Under the pieces are notes generated by a model. The model worked only from the letters and a program-made list of their open reading frames with translations. It was not told the origin of the DNA and made no database searches. This document shows, one piece after another, positions 1-6,894 of a stretch of 11,937 bases of DNA. Within the stretch, counting starts at the first letter, position 1, and every line of letters begins with the position of its first letter. Location of the stretch: positions 1 to 11,937 of the forward strand of contig JBGPZW010000106.1 of assembly GCA_041493955.1 (NCBI GenBank), in the 5' to 3' direction. Source of the DNA: QHYU01 sp041493955. Lineage in GTDB: Bacteria; Acidobacteriota; Terriglobia; Acidiferrales; UBA7541. Both the position numbers and the translations under genes were made by a program.

Positions 1-591
1 ATCCATTCGCAGAACCAGACCCACCTGGGAACCGCGCATCGGAGAACCGGAGCGGCCCGCGATCGCGCTGTATTCCACGCCGATGCGCCCGCGCCTGCGG
101 TTGATTTCCGGTAGGCGCGGCCGCGGCACGGCGGCGCGCACTTCTTCGTCCAACGGATCGCCCATAGTGAAGGAGACCACCTGCGGGTACCTGCGTCCGG
201 AAGCTGCCTCGCGGCGTTTGGCTAGGGCCTGGGCTTCGTCGGCGACTACACTGGCAATGTCCCCAGCCCGCAGAGGTCCATTGGTTGAGCGCACATCGCA
301 CACCGCGGAGGCCTCGGCGACCGAGATCACTTCCAGCTGCGCGATGATCCGCGTGGCCTGCACCTGGCCCGTCCCGCTGCCTGTGGCCGTGGTTCCGGAG
401 CGTTTGACCACCAGCTTCTGGCCTTCGACCAGCCCCGCGCTGCTGCCGCCGTCCAGATAAACCGCGCCCTCGGCGATGTACTTCACGCGAAACTTCGTGC
501 GCACCTCCGGCTGTTGCGCCTGGAGGCAAGGCGCACCGAGACCGCATCCTAGCAGGAGTACCAGAGCGCGGCAGAGGTGCCGGGCGCTAAT
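1..591 (-). CDS. Exported envelope protein with SH3/FlgT-like domain, probable N-terminal part of an outer-membrane beta-barrel protein (partial)
   Basis: This minus-strand frame is open from the stop region of the 34-heme cytochrome to the left edge, about 197 codons, so the C-terminus is missing. A signal peptide is visible: basic SARHLCR, then hydrophobic ALVLLLGCGLGAP, then a likely cut after CLQA. The mature part has the motif VKYIAEGAVYLDGGSSAGL, then VEGQKLVVKR, a LEVISVAEASAVCDV strand and GPLRAGDIASV. This pattern resembles the SH3-like C-terminal domain of FlgT. The last visible stretch (GRIGVEYSAI, SQVGLVLRMD) reads like the first strands of a beta-barrel. I recall similar acidobacterial proteins continuing into a barrel, but that part is outside the window. 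No ATG lies near the signal peptide. The best-placed start is ATT at 591-589, sharing one base with the upstream TAG and preceded by GGAG five bases away; GTG at 654 is the alternative. Tight linkage to the cytochrome suggests an outer-membrane partner. Confidence 0.72.
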   Translation of the reverse strand, partial: MSARHLCRALVLLLGCGLGAPCLQAQQPEVRTKFRVKYIAEGAVYLDGGSSAGLVEGQKLVVKRSGTTATGSGTGQVQATRIIAQLEVISVAEASAVCDVRSTNGPLRAGDIASVVADEAQALAKRREAASGRRYPQVVSFTMGDPLDEEVRAAVPRPRLPEINRRRGRIGVEYSAIAGRSGSPMRGSQVGLVLRMD

Positions 592-3178
592 TGACTCTCC
601 CTGCTGGGTGGCACGAGTAACAGTTCGCGCTGTTATAGACGTAGTTGCGCACACCCGAGTGCTTCGGATCCATGGCGGTCTTGTCGTGCGCGTGGCAGCC
701 CACGCAGGAGAAGACCTGGAAATTCGAAGGATTCACGTGGCAATCGTTGCACGTCGTCCACTTGCCCGCGTGGACTCCGGAATATATCGGGAACCAAGTG
801 TGGTTGAACTTTGCGCCGGTCCAGGCCGTCGTGGTGTGGCACTGGGTGCAGTCGGTGGGGAAACCGGCGGCGACGTGATTGGGATTGGTCACGCTGTTGT
901 AAACCGCCTTGTGACACGAATAACAGTCGGTCGGCGTCCCGGCGTACTTGCCCCCGACATGGCAATTCGCGCAAGCCACCTTGACGTGCGCGCCGGTCAG
1001 TGGGAAGGGTGTCTTGTTGTGGTCGAAGCTCGCCGGAGTCCAGGCCGTGGTGGTGTGGCAGACGGCGCAATCGAGTGGGAATCCAGCGGCCTTGTGATTC
1101 GGGTTCGTCGTGGCGTTGTAGTTGTTGATGTGGCACGACGAGCAGGACGTGTCCAACCCGATGTACTTCCCGTTGACATGGCAAGTGGCACAGTTCACGG
1201 TGACGTGGAATCCCGTTAGTGGGAACTTGGTCGTGGAGTGATCGAACTTCGCCCCCGGCCATCCGGCGGTCGTATGACAGATGGAACAGTCGGTCGGGAA
1301 GCCGGCAGCCACGTGGTTGGGATTCGTAGTTTTTTGAAAGGTCGCCAGGTGGCAGGAAGCACAGTCCTTCGGCGTGCCCGCGAACTTGCCGTTGATGTGG
1401 CACTGCGCACAGCTAACGTTCACATGCGCGCCCGTGAGAGGGAACTTTGTCAGCGTGTTGTGGTCGAATTTAGCCCCGACCCAGCCCGAAGTGTTGTGGC
1501 AGGTAGCGCAGGTGGTGGGGAAGCCGGCGGTCACGTGGTTCGGATTGGTGGTCTTCTGGTACGCGCCGATGTGACACGAGGCACAATCAGTCGGAGTGCC
1601 GGCGAATTTGCCGTTGATGTGGCACTGCGCACAGCTCACGTTCACGTGCGCGCCGGTGAGCGGAAATCTCGTCAGGGTGTTGTGGTTGAACATCGCTCCG
1701 GCCCAACTCGAGGTGTTGTGACAGGTGGCGCAGGTGGTCGGGAAACTGGCCGCTGCGTGGCTGGGAGTGGTGGTCTTCTGGTACGCGCCAATGTGACAGG
1801 AGGCGCAATCCTTCGGCGTGCCCGTGAACTTGCCATTGATGTGGCACTGCTGGCAAGCGACATTTACGTGCGCGCCAGTGAGTGGGAATGCAGTCCGGTT
1901 GTGGTCGAAGTTCGCCGGAGTCCAAGCCGTGGTCGTATGGCATGTAGCGCAATTCAGCGGGAAACCCGCGGCCTTGTGGTCCGGGTTCCTCGTGGCGTTG
2001 TAATTGTTGAGGTGACACGAAGAACAGGACGTATCCAGCCCGGCAAATTTCCCGCCCACGTGGCAGCTCGCGCAACTCACTGTGATGTGTGCGCCAGTCA
2101 GCGGGAATCTTGTCCGTGCGTGGTCGAATTTCGCGCCGGACCAACCGGCGGTGGTATGACAGACCGAGCAGTCGGTGGGGAAGCCGGCAGCCACGTGGTT
2201 CGGGTTGGTCGTCTTCTGATAAGTAGCCAGGTGGCAGGAGGCGCAGTCGGTCGGCGTGCCCGTGAATTTACCGTTGATGTGGCACTGCTCGCACGAAACG
2301 CTCACGTGCATGCCGGTTAGCGGGAACTTAGTGCGCGCATTGTGATCGAAGCGCGCTCCCGACCAGCTCGAGGTCGTGTGACATTGGGAGCAGTCCTGCG
2401 GGAAGCCAGCCTTGACGTGATCCGGATTCTTGGTCGCGTTGAAGTCCTTCGCGTGGCAGCCATAGCAATTGGTCGGAGTGCCCTGGAAGCGGCCCCCGGC
2501 GTGGCACGCCGCGCAGTCCAACCGAGCGTGAGCGCCCGTCAGCATGAACCCGGTGAACTGCGCGTGATCAAACTTCGCGCCCTGCCAAGCATCCATGGTG
2601 TGACACGACTGACAGGTGGTCGGGAATTTCAAGGCTATGTGATCGGGAATCTTCGCTTGCCGGAATGAGCTGAGGTGGCAGGCGCCACAATCGGTGGGCA
2701 GCCCGGTGAACTGGGCCGTCGCGCCACCCTTGTGGCAAGCCTCGCACTCGAGCACGGCATGCGCGCCCACCAGGGGGAACCGGTTCTGATGCTGCTTGAC
2801 CGCTTGGAGGGAAACGCGCCAGCCCTTGACCGTGTGGCACTGCTCGCAATTCGCCCCGAACTGGCGCCGGTGGATGTCGGCGTGGCAATCGGCGCACTTT
2901 GTGCTCACGTTGGTGAACACCAGCTTGGTATGGCACTGCCGGCATTCCACCTTCTCGTGAAGCCCGCGCAGCGGATAGCGCGTCGTGTTGTGATTGAACT
3001 CCGGAACGCTGCGGATCGGCTTCCAACTCGTGAAAGTATGGCAATTCTCGCAGGGAATTGTGATCGCACCGTGGGGATTGCGCGTCGGCCCGCGGTAAGG
3101 AGTTTGAGCGGTCCCCTGCGGCGACGCGGGAAGCGCCAGCAGCCACAGCACAATTTGAATGACTGAAGTCGTGAACAA
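587..3178 (-). CDS. Secreted 34-heme c-type cytochrome built of tandem three-heme modules
   Basis: The 863-residue protein has a signal peptide (hydrophobic VIQIVLWLLALPA, cut probably near residue 25) and 34 CxxCH heme-binding motifs, the first at residues 43-47 and the last six residues before the end. Hemes 1-33 fall into eleven modules of three; from residue 263 on, the module length is 73-74 residues. Each regular module reads CxxCH-x-W-F[DN]H-FPLTGxH-CxxCH-GKF-CxxCH-NPxH. Each thus has three CxxCH motifs and three further conserved histidines, as expected if every heme has two histidine ligands. Apart from heme motifs and the signal peptide there is no catalytic domain, which favours electron conduction or storage over an enzyme. 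It would act in the periplasm, outer membrane or outside the cell. The start is TTG at 3178-3176, chosen because it leads directly into the signal peptide; the ribosome site is weak. The next gene overlaps its stop. Function in electron transfer is sure in kind; partner and direction of flow are inferred. Confidence 0.95.
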   Translation of the reverse strand: MFTTSVIQIVLWLLALPASPQGTAQTPYRGPTRNPHGAITIPCENCHTFTSWKPIRSVPEFNHNTTRYPLRGLHEKVECRQCHTKLVFTNVSTKCADCHADIHRRQFGANCEQCHTVKGWRVSLQAVKQHQNRFPLVGAHAVLECEACHKGGATAQFTGLPTDCGACHLSSFRQAKIPDHIALKFPTTCQSCHTMDAWQGAKFDHAQFTGFMLTGAHARLDCAACHAGGRFQGTPTNCYGCHAKDFNATKNPDHVKAGFPQDCSQCHTTSSWSGARFDHNARTKFPLTGMHVSVSCEQCHINGKFTGTPTDCASCHLATYQKTTNPNHVAAGFPTDCSVCHTTAGWSGAKFDHARTRFPLTGAHITVSCASCHVGGKFAGLDTSCSSCHLNNYNATRNPDHKAAGFPLNCATCHTTTAWTPANFDHNRTAFPLTGAHVNVACQQCHINGKFTGTPKDCASCHIGAYQKTTTPSHAAASFPTTCATCHNTSSWAGAMFNHNTLTRFPLTGAHVNVSCAQCHINGKFAGTPTDCASCHIGAYQKTTNPNHVTAGFPTTCATCHNTSGWVGAKFDHNTLTKFPLTGAHVNVSCAQCHINGKFAGTPKDCASCHLATFQKTTNPNHVAAGFPTDCSICHTTAGWPGAKFDHSTTKFPLTGFHVTVNCATCHVNGKYIGLDTSCSSCHINNYNATTNPNHKAAGFPLDCAVCHTTTAWTPASFDHNKTPFPLTGAHVKVACANCHVGGKYAGTPTDCYSCHKAVYNSVTNPNHVAAGFPTDCTQCHTTTAWTGAKFNHTWFPIYSGVHAGKWTTCNDCHVNPSNFQVFSCVGCHAHDKTAMDPKHSGVRNYVYNSANCYSCHPAGRVN
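851..2392 (-). repeat. Seven tandem 219-222 bp repeats encoding three-heme modules, with an 882-bp higher-order duplication
   Basis: On the minus strand, modules begin at 2392, 2170, 1951, 1732, 1510, 1288 and 1069, a spacing of 219-222 bp, and further diverged copies flank the array inside the gene. The repeat is visible in the DNA as well as in the protein: 1597-1680 and 1375-1460 are nearly the same. A second level exists. The modules at 2170 (LDTSCSSCH then NNYNAT) and 1951 (TTTAWTPA) are closer to those at 1288 and 1069 than to their direct neighbours. The offset is exactly 882 bp in both cases, which indicates duplication of a four-module block. Confidence 0.88.
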
Positions 3179-3262
3179 TCTACACGACCGCCTGAACTCT
3201 TTTCGTGCGAAACCGGGTCGCGGCAGGGCTTGACCAGACTAAGGGCTCTGAAATCTTGATAC

Positions 3263-3282
3263 AACTGTACCCAGGGACAGTT
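3263..3282. promoter_or_regulatory. 20-bp imperfect palindrome between the two cytochrome genes
   Basis: The arms AACTGT (3263-3268) and ACAGTT (3277-3282) are perfect inverted copies around an 8-bp centre, and 16 of 20 positions match the reverse complement. It lies 85 bp upstream of the TTG start of the 34-heme gene, within the 212-bp gap after the 23-heme gene. The position fits a regulator-binding site, but no -35/-10 pair was recognised nearby, and six-base arms can occur by chance. Confidence 0.25.
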
Positions 3283-3390
3283 TCCGGGCAGCCCTCCGGG
3301 TTCTATTCAAGAATTCAACGGAAGGGCTGAAGTTGCCTTGTCACGGCTTTCGGACGCCGTTGCGAGCGTACGCGTCGGCCCGCAGCCGCA

Positions 3391-5424
3391 CTAGACGGTG
3401 CCGTGGCACGCCTTGCACTCGCGAGGCGTCGGCTTGTAGAAGAGCACGGGTTTCGACTCCACGATTTTCGTTGTCTTGTGACAATCGGCGCAGCGCACGT
3501 CCTTGTGCGCGCCCTGGAGCGGGAAGGGGGTGCGCTTGTCGTGGTCGAAGAGCGAAGGCTTCCACTTCGTCGAATTGTGGCAACTGGCGCATTCCGGCGG
3601 TTTGCCCCGCGCCGTGAATTGTCCGGCGTGAACGTCCAGGTGGCACCCTTCGCAGCGGGCCGGCGCCGAGCGGTAATTCACGTTTCTCGGCGTCGTCTCC
3701 GGTTTGTCCGGTTTGTGGCAACTCGCGCAGGGCACAGTGCGATGGGCGCCCAGCAGCTTAAAAGAGGTTGAGGAGTGGTCGAAGAGGGTAACGTCGCGCC
3801 ACGATTTCACGGAATGGCAGGCTTCGCAGCCCGGCAGCGTGCCGTCGCGGCGAGGTTTCCTCATCCGATCGAGGAACTGACCCCGGTGCGGATCGGCATG
3901 GCAGGCGGCGCAAGGGTGGTCGTCGAACCGAAAGGGCACAGGCGGCGCCGGTTTGCGCGCGGCGTCCACCTTGTGGCAGTCCATGCAGGCGACCGCGATG
4001 TGACCTCCACTGAGCGGGAAGCGGCTGGTCTGGTGCCGGGCAAGGGTAAATGTTGAGGGTCGGAAGCCCTCGACCGAGTGACAACCCTCGCAGCGGTTCA
4101 GGTGCGGCGCGCCGGCGAACTGACCCTTATGCGTGTCGGAGTGGCAGTCCGTGCAGAGCGCATATCCGATCCTGTAGCGTGTGGCCCGCCCCGCAGGCAG
4201 ATGGCATTTCGCGCATGAAACCTCGGCATGCCGCCCTTCAAGTGGATACTGCGTGGCGGCGTGCTCTTTGACACCGAACTTTGCTGGCTTAAATCCAGCG
4301 AGCGTGTGGCAGGCGGCGCAATCGCCTCCGTCGGTGCGCTTGGCGAACTGCCCGCCGTGTGGGTCCGGCTTGTGGCAGTCGGAGCATTTCTGGTATGCGA
4401 CAGGCTTCTTGAAATCCCCCCCCGCGTGACACTGGCTGCAGCGCACCTCGGCATGCTTGCCGAGCAGGGGGAAATGTGTCTTCGAGTGATCGAATTTTGC
4501 CTCCATCTGCACCTGTTTCCACGCGCTGGTGGTATGGCAGGACTGGCAGGCATTGGGAAATGTCCCGCGATGCGGGTCGGTGTGGCAAGCGACGCATTTG
4601 TCGAAGATCAAGCCCGTGTATTTCACAATTTTTTCCGGAGCGCCTGCTGCGGGATGGCATTTCAGGCACGCCACATGAGCGTGCGCTCCAGTCAACGGGT
4701 AGCGGGTCTTCGCATGGCTGAAACGCGAAGCTCCCTTCCACTCTATGAAGGTATGACACTGCAGACAGTTCGTGGACAACTGGCCGCGATGCATGTCCCC
4801 GTGGCAGCTCAGGCAGTCGCGCGATAATCCCAGGAACGTCCGCCGCAGGTCTTTCATCTGAATCGCGCGGCGTTCAGGTTCCCGGAGATGTTCGGGCGTG
4901 TGACACCGGTTGCACGCCAATCCGGCGTGCTTGCCCTCCAGTACGTAGCCGGTCTTATTATGGTCAAAGTTATTCGGCGAGGGATCCCACTGGATCAGGT
5001 TGAAATTTTCTCCGTTGTGTTCAGAATGGCAGCGAGCACAATCCTGTGTGGTGCCGCTCTTGCCCATCAGTGTCGCATGCAAGCCGCGCTGATCGGCGAG
5101 ACGCCGGGCGATCTCTCCATGGCAGTCGAGGCATTTCAACTGCGGGGCTCCGGCGCCGAGCTTGTGGCAGGTCGCGCATTGCGTCGGGCCTCTGAGAGAT
5201 TGGTGCGCTCTGGAAAGCGAACCGGGAGAGATCTGCGCCTGAGCGGTGCTCGCCAGCAGCAAAACAGCCAAGCCGGCGGCAAGAAAGGCCACCCGAGAAA
5301 CCATGCCCGGCCAGGATCGGCTGCCTGACCAGTCCCCGCCCCGCGGCAGGAACTTGACCGGGAGGAGCGTTTCCAAACCCTTCGTGGCAACCCGCGACGA
5401 TTGCCGCTCGACTTCACCTTGCAT
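3391..5424 (-). CDS. Secreted 23-heme c-type cytochrome
   Basis: The 677-residue protein has 23 CxxCH motifs, the first at 83-87 and the last (CKACH) four residues from the end. A clear signal peptide lies at residues 41-63 (VSRVAFLAAGLAVLLLAS, cut after AQA). Two starts are possible: ATG at 5424, giving a 40-residue leader before the signal, or ATG at 5304, giving a signal of normal length. Neither has a strong ribosome site; the longer form is given here. The protein shares the F[DS]H-x2-T-x-[FY]PLxGxH-x2-V-x-C-x2-CH unit with the 34-heme protein. It adds its own recurrent unit in which CxxCH is followed by x-D-x-H-x-G-Q-F (SDTHKGQF, ADPHRGQF, LDVHAGQF), whose histidine could be a distal heme ligand. 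It is probably the periplasmic partner in the same electron-transfer chain as the two genes downstream. Confidence 0.94.
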   Translation of the reverse strand: MQGEVERQSSRVATKGLETLLPVKFLPRGGDWSGSRSWPGMVSRVAFLAAGLAVLLLASTAQAQISPGSLSRAHQSLRGPTQCATCHKLGAGAPQLKCLDCHGEIARRLADQRGLHATLMGKSGTTQDCARCHSEHNGENFNLIQWDPSPNNFDHNKTGYVLEGKHAGLACNRCHTPEHLREPERRAIQMKDLRRTFLGLSRDCLSCHGDMHRGQLSTNCLQCHTFIEWKGASRFSHAKTRYPLTGAHAHVACLKCHPAAGAPEKIVKYTGLIFDKCVACHTDPHRGTFPNACQSCHTTSAWKQVQMEAKFDHSKTHFPLLGKHAEVRCSQCHAGGDFKKPVAYQKCSDCHKPDPHGGQFAKRTDGGDCAACHTLAGFKPAKFGVKEHAATQYPLEGRHAEVSCAKCHLPAGRATRYRIGYALCTDCHSDTHKGQFAGAPHLNRCEGCHSVEGFRPSTFTLARHQTSRFPLSGGHIAVACMDCHKVDAARKPAPPVPFRFDDHPCAACHADPHRGQFLDRMRKPRRDGTLPGCEACHSVKSWRDVTLFDHSSTSFKLLGAHRTVPCASCHKPDKPETTPRNVNYRSAPARCEGCHLDVHAGQFTARGKPPECASCHNSTKWKPSLFDHDKRTPFPLQGAHKDVRCADCHKTTKIVESKPVLFYKPTPRECKACHGTV

Positions 5425-5864
5425 AAGGGAACATCTCTAGGTACCGCAGGATTCCCACGTGACAGTGGGATTTCAGGGAGGGCAAGGTCAGACTACCACA
5501 GGATTTCGGTGCCGGAACCAGGGTGTTGCCTACTGGTACTGGCGCTGTCTCTGGAGTGTCGCCTCGCGTGGCCAGAGCCCAAGCCCTGGTTGGAGTTTCT
5601 CACTCCAGCGGGAATTGGCGCAGACCGGGAAGTTTGATCGCGGGGCTATTCACTGCTCGCTCCGCTCAACGCCTTAAGAACAAAAGGGATAATCGCTCCC
5701 AAGGGATGATCCCAGAGTGGCTAGTCGCATGCCGGTGTGGCCATTGCGCGAACCGGCCGGCGAAGTGTGGTTCCAAAGCGTCGCGCGAAGGAGATGCGCC
5801 AATATGCGAGTGGAGGAGATCACCAGGGCAGACAAGAGGGCGGACCTGGCCGGGTATCGGCGGC
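5425..5864. other. Stretch without a recognisable intact gene
   Basis: These 440 bases should hold the promoter of the cytochrome cluster. Visible structure is limited to the inverted repeat at 5453-5470, a small perfect hairpin TGGAGT-TTCTC-ACTCCA at 5591-5607 and two adjacent look-alike elements at 5686-5700 and 5703-5713 (GGGATAATC... and GGGATGATCCC). A short frame starting with ATG at 5791 (38 codons), directly after AAGGAG, has no recognisable family. The long plus-strand frame entering the asnA remnant has no family signature before about 5865. I recognise no structured RNA. Confidence 0.5.
5453..5470. promoter_or_regulatory. Inverted repeat upstream of the 23-heme cytochrome gene
   Basis: TCCCAC (5453-5458) and GTGGGA (5465-5470) form perfect inverted arms around the six bases GTGACA. 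The site lies 29 bp upstream of the longer start of the 23-heme gene, a normal place for an operator. A promoter could not be fixed with confidence. The call rests on symmetry and position only. Confidence 0.25.
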
Positions 5865-6101
5865 TATAACTGGCTGGAGAAAATTCTCCCGCAGGACTAT
5901 AGGTCGCTCCTGACGCCCAAGGAAACGCAGAAGGCCCTCTTTGCGTCGAAGAACTACCTCGAGGGAAATTTTTGCAAGGAACTCAATCTGATGATGGTCA
6001 CCGTTCCTCTGATCGTGGACGTGGAGAGCGGGATCAACGACTACCTGGACCGTGATGGCTCGCGCGCGCCCTTCTGGCCGGTACTTCTCTTCAGTCATTG
6101 A
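5865..6101 (+). pseudogene. asnA: Remnant of aspartate-ammonia ligase (AsnA), N-terminal part only
   Basis: The plus-strand frame reads YNWLEKILPQDYRSLLTP, then KETQKALF, KELNLMMVTVPLIVDVES and GINDYLDRDGSR, then stops at TGA 6099-6101. This matches the start of AsnA, which makes asparagine from aspartate, ammonia and ATP; family members have xxLPxxYxxxLxxxET, KELNLxxVxAPLxVxxxSGxND and DRDGSRxPV in this order. Only about 75 of the usual 320-350 residues remain, and the sequence departs from the family right after GSRAP, so the catalytic core is missing. No ATG, GTG or TTG lies in frame near the expected start. Both ends are therefore damaged. It is the only recognisable coding trace on the plus strand. 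A short functional protein is possible but unlikely. Confidence 0.7.
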
Positions 6102-6215
6102 TTGTATCCGGGGTCGAGCGTTGATGAAGAGGATGGAACGAAAGAGTGGAAGCCCAACCTGGAAGGCAGGCTCTCACAAGATTCTTGGAAGTGCAGGATG
6201 CGTGTGATGCCTAGT

Positions 6216-6776
6216 CTATCGGAAAAGGCCCGTCATCCAGCCGAAGCAACGGCATGCCTCCGCCCGACGGCCGGTGCGTGCGTCGCGGTCCAGGCGAAAC
6301 GTCATGGTGAAGCCGTAGGTTCGCTCCGCGCCAAGCACGCGCAGGTTTGGAGAGTCGGATGTGGCGCTGCGGAAGCCTGGGAAACCGCCCCAGCCCGGAC
6401 CGAAGCGTAGGGCGTTGTCCATCCGCCGCGTGCTCCCGAAGCCGCCCAGTTGCAGCCGCCCGCTCCAGAATTGGGCGAAGCCCAAATGGACCTGTCGAAT
6501 AGTCGGATTCTTCACCACTTGCAACGACAAGAAGTTTCCCGAGGCGAGGTCACGCCCGTAAGTGGCAGCGAGTAGGCCCGCCGTGGGGGTCGACAGGGGA
6601 TCGAGCGGGTGGACGAGAAGAGAGACAACCGAGGGAAATTGGGCCGGCGCAGCCGGCCGGCGTGGCGCCGACAGATTTCGCTTGGCCGGCTTCACCGGCG
6701 TTGCGGTTGTCTGTCCAAGGGCCGGGAGCCAGCTCCCGAGGAGGATCCCGAACGCCAGGGTGAGGCTTCTCCGCAT
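6216..6776 (-). CDS. Small secreted protein of unknown function
   Basis: The 186-residue product starts with ATG at 6776-6774, preceded by GAGAGAAG at a suitable distance; a GTG two codons upstream is less well placed. Residues 1-22 form a signal peptide (RRSLTLAFGILLGSWLPALG, cut near GQT), followed by a Pro/Ala/Lys-rich linker. The remainder is rich in Gly, Phe and aromatic residues in short alternating stretches (HLGFAQFWSGRLQLGGFGS, ERTYGFTMTFRLDRD), which suggests beta strands, possibly a small outer-membrane or surface protein. The C-terminus (RRAEACRCFGWMTGLFR) does not end in a barrel-type strand and may be altered. I recognise no family. Neighbours are the asnA remnant and a truncated transposase, so its links to other genes are unclear. 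Confidence 0.6.
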   Translation of the reverse strand: MRRSLTLAFGILLGSWLPALGQTTATPVKPAKRNLSAPRRPAAPAQFPSVVSLLVHPLDPLSTPTAGLLAATYGRDLASGNFLSLQVVKNPTIRQVHLGFAQFWSGRLQLGGFGSTRRMDNALRFGPGWGGFPGFRSATSDSPNLRVLGAERTYGFTMTFRLDRDARTGRRAEACRCFGWMTGLFR

Positions 6777-6894
6777 GAACACTTCTCTCAGTATTTTCGT
6801 TATCGCGGGAGACGCGCCTGGGGGGACCTGTAGTCTTTAGGAGCATTTCGGGTGCCGTGGAGGCTGAATTCCTAACTCCTTGGCAGGCAATCAA

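Noticed and set aside
83..460. Plus-strand frame of 125 codons near the left edge
   Set aside because: It lies opposite the partial envelope protein, which has a coherent signal peptide and domain motifs; the plus-strand translation has none.
476..2320. Long plus-strand open frames (476-1219 and 1238-2320) opposite the 34-heme gene
   Set aside because: They are antisense readings of the CxxCH repeat array. The translations are low-complexity Arg/Val/Gly-rich repeats with the same period and have no family signature.
851..2392. Regular repeats considered as a CRISPR array
   Set aside because: The 219-222 bp period, lack of unique spacers and continuous heme-motif reading frame show a coding tandem repeat.
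633..3146. Other minus-strand open frames within the 34-heme gene (for example 633-1403, 1587-2144, 2568-3146)
   Set aside because: They are shifted readings of the same repeat, rich in LPxxG-type strings, with no start context. The heme frame explains the region fully.
3343..3360. ACGGC-N8-GCCGT hairpin after the 23-heme gene stop, considered as a terminator
   Set aside because: The stem is only five base pairs and no T tract follows, so read-through into the 34-heme gene cannot be excluded.
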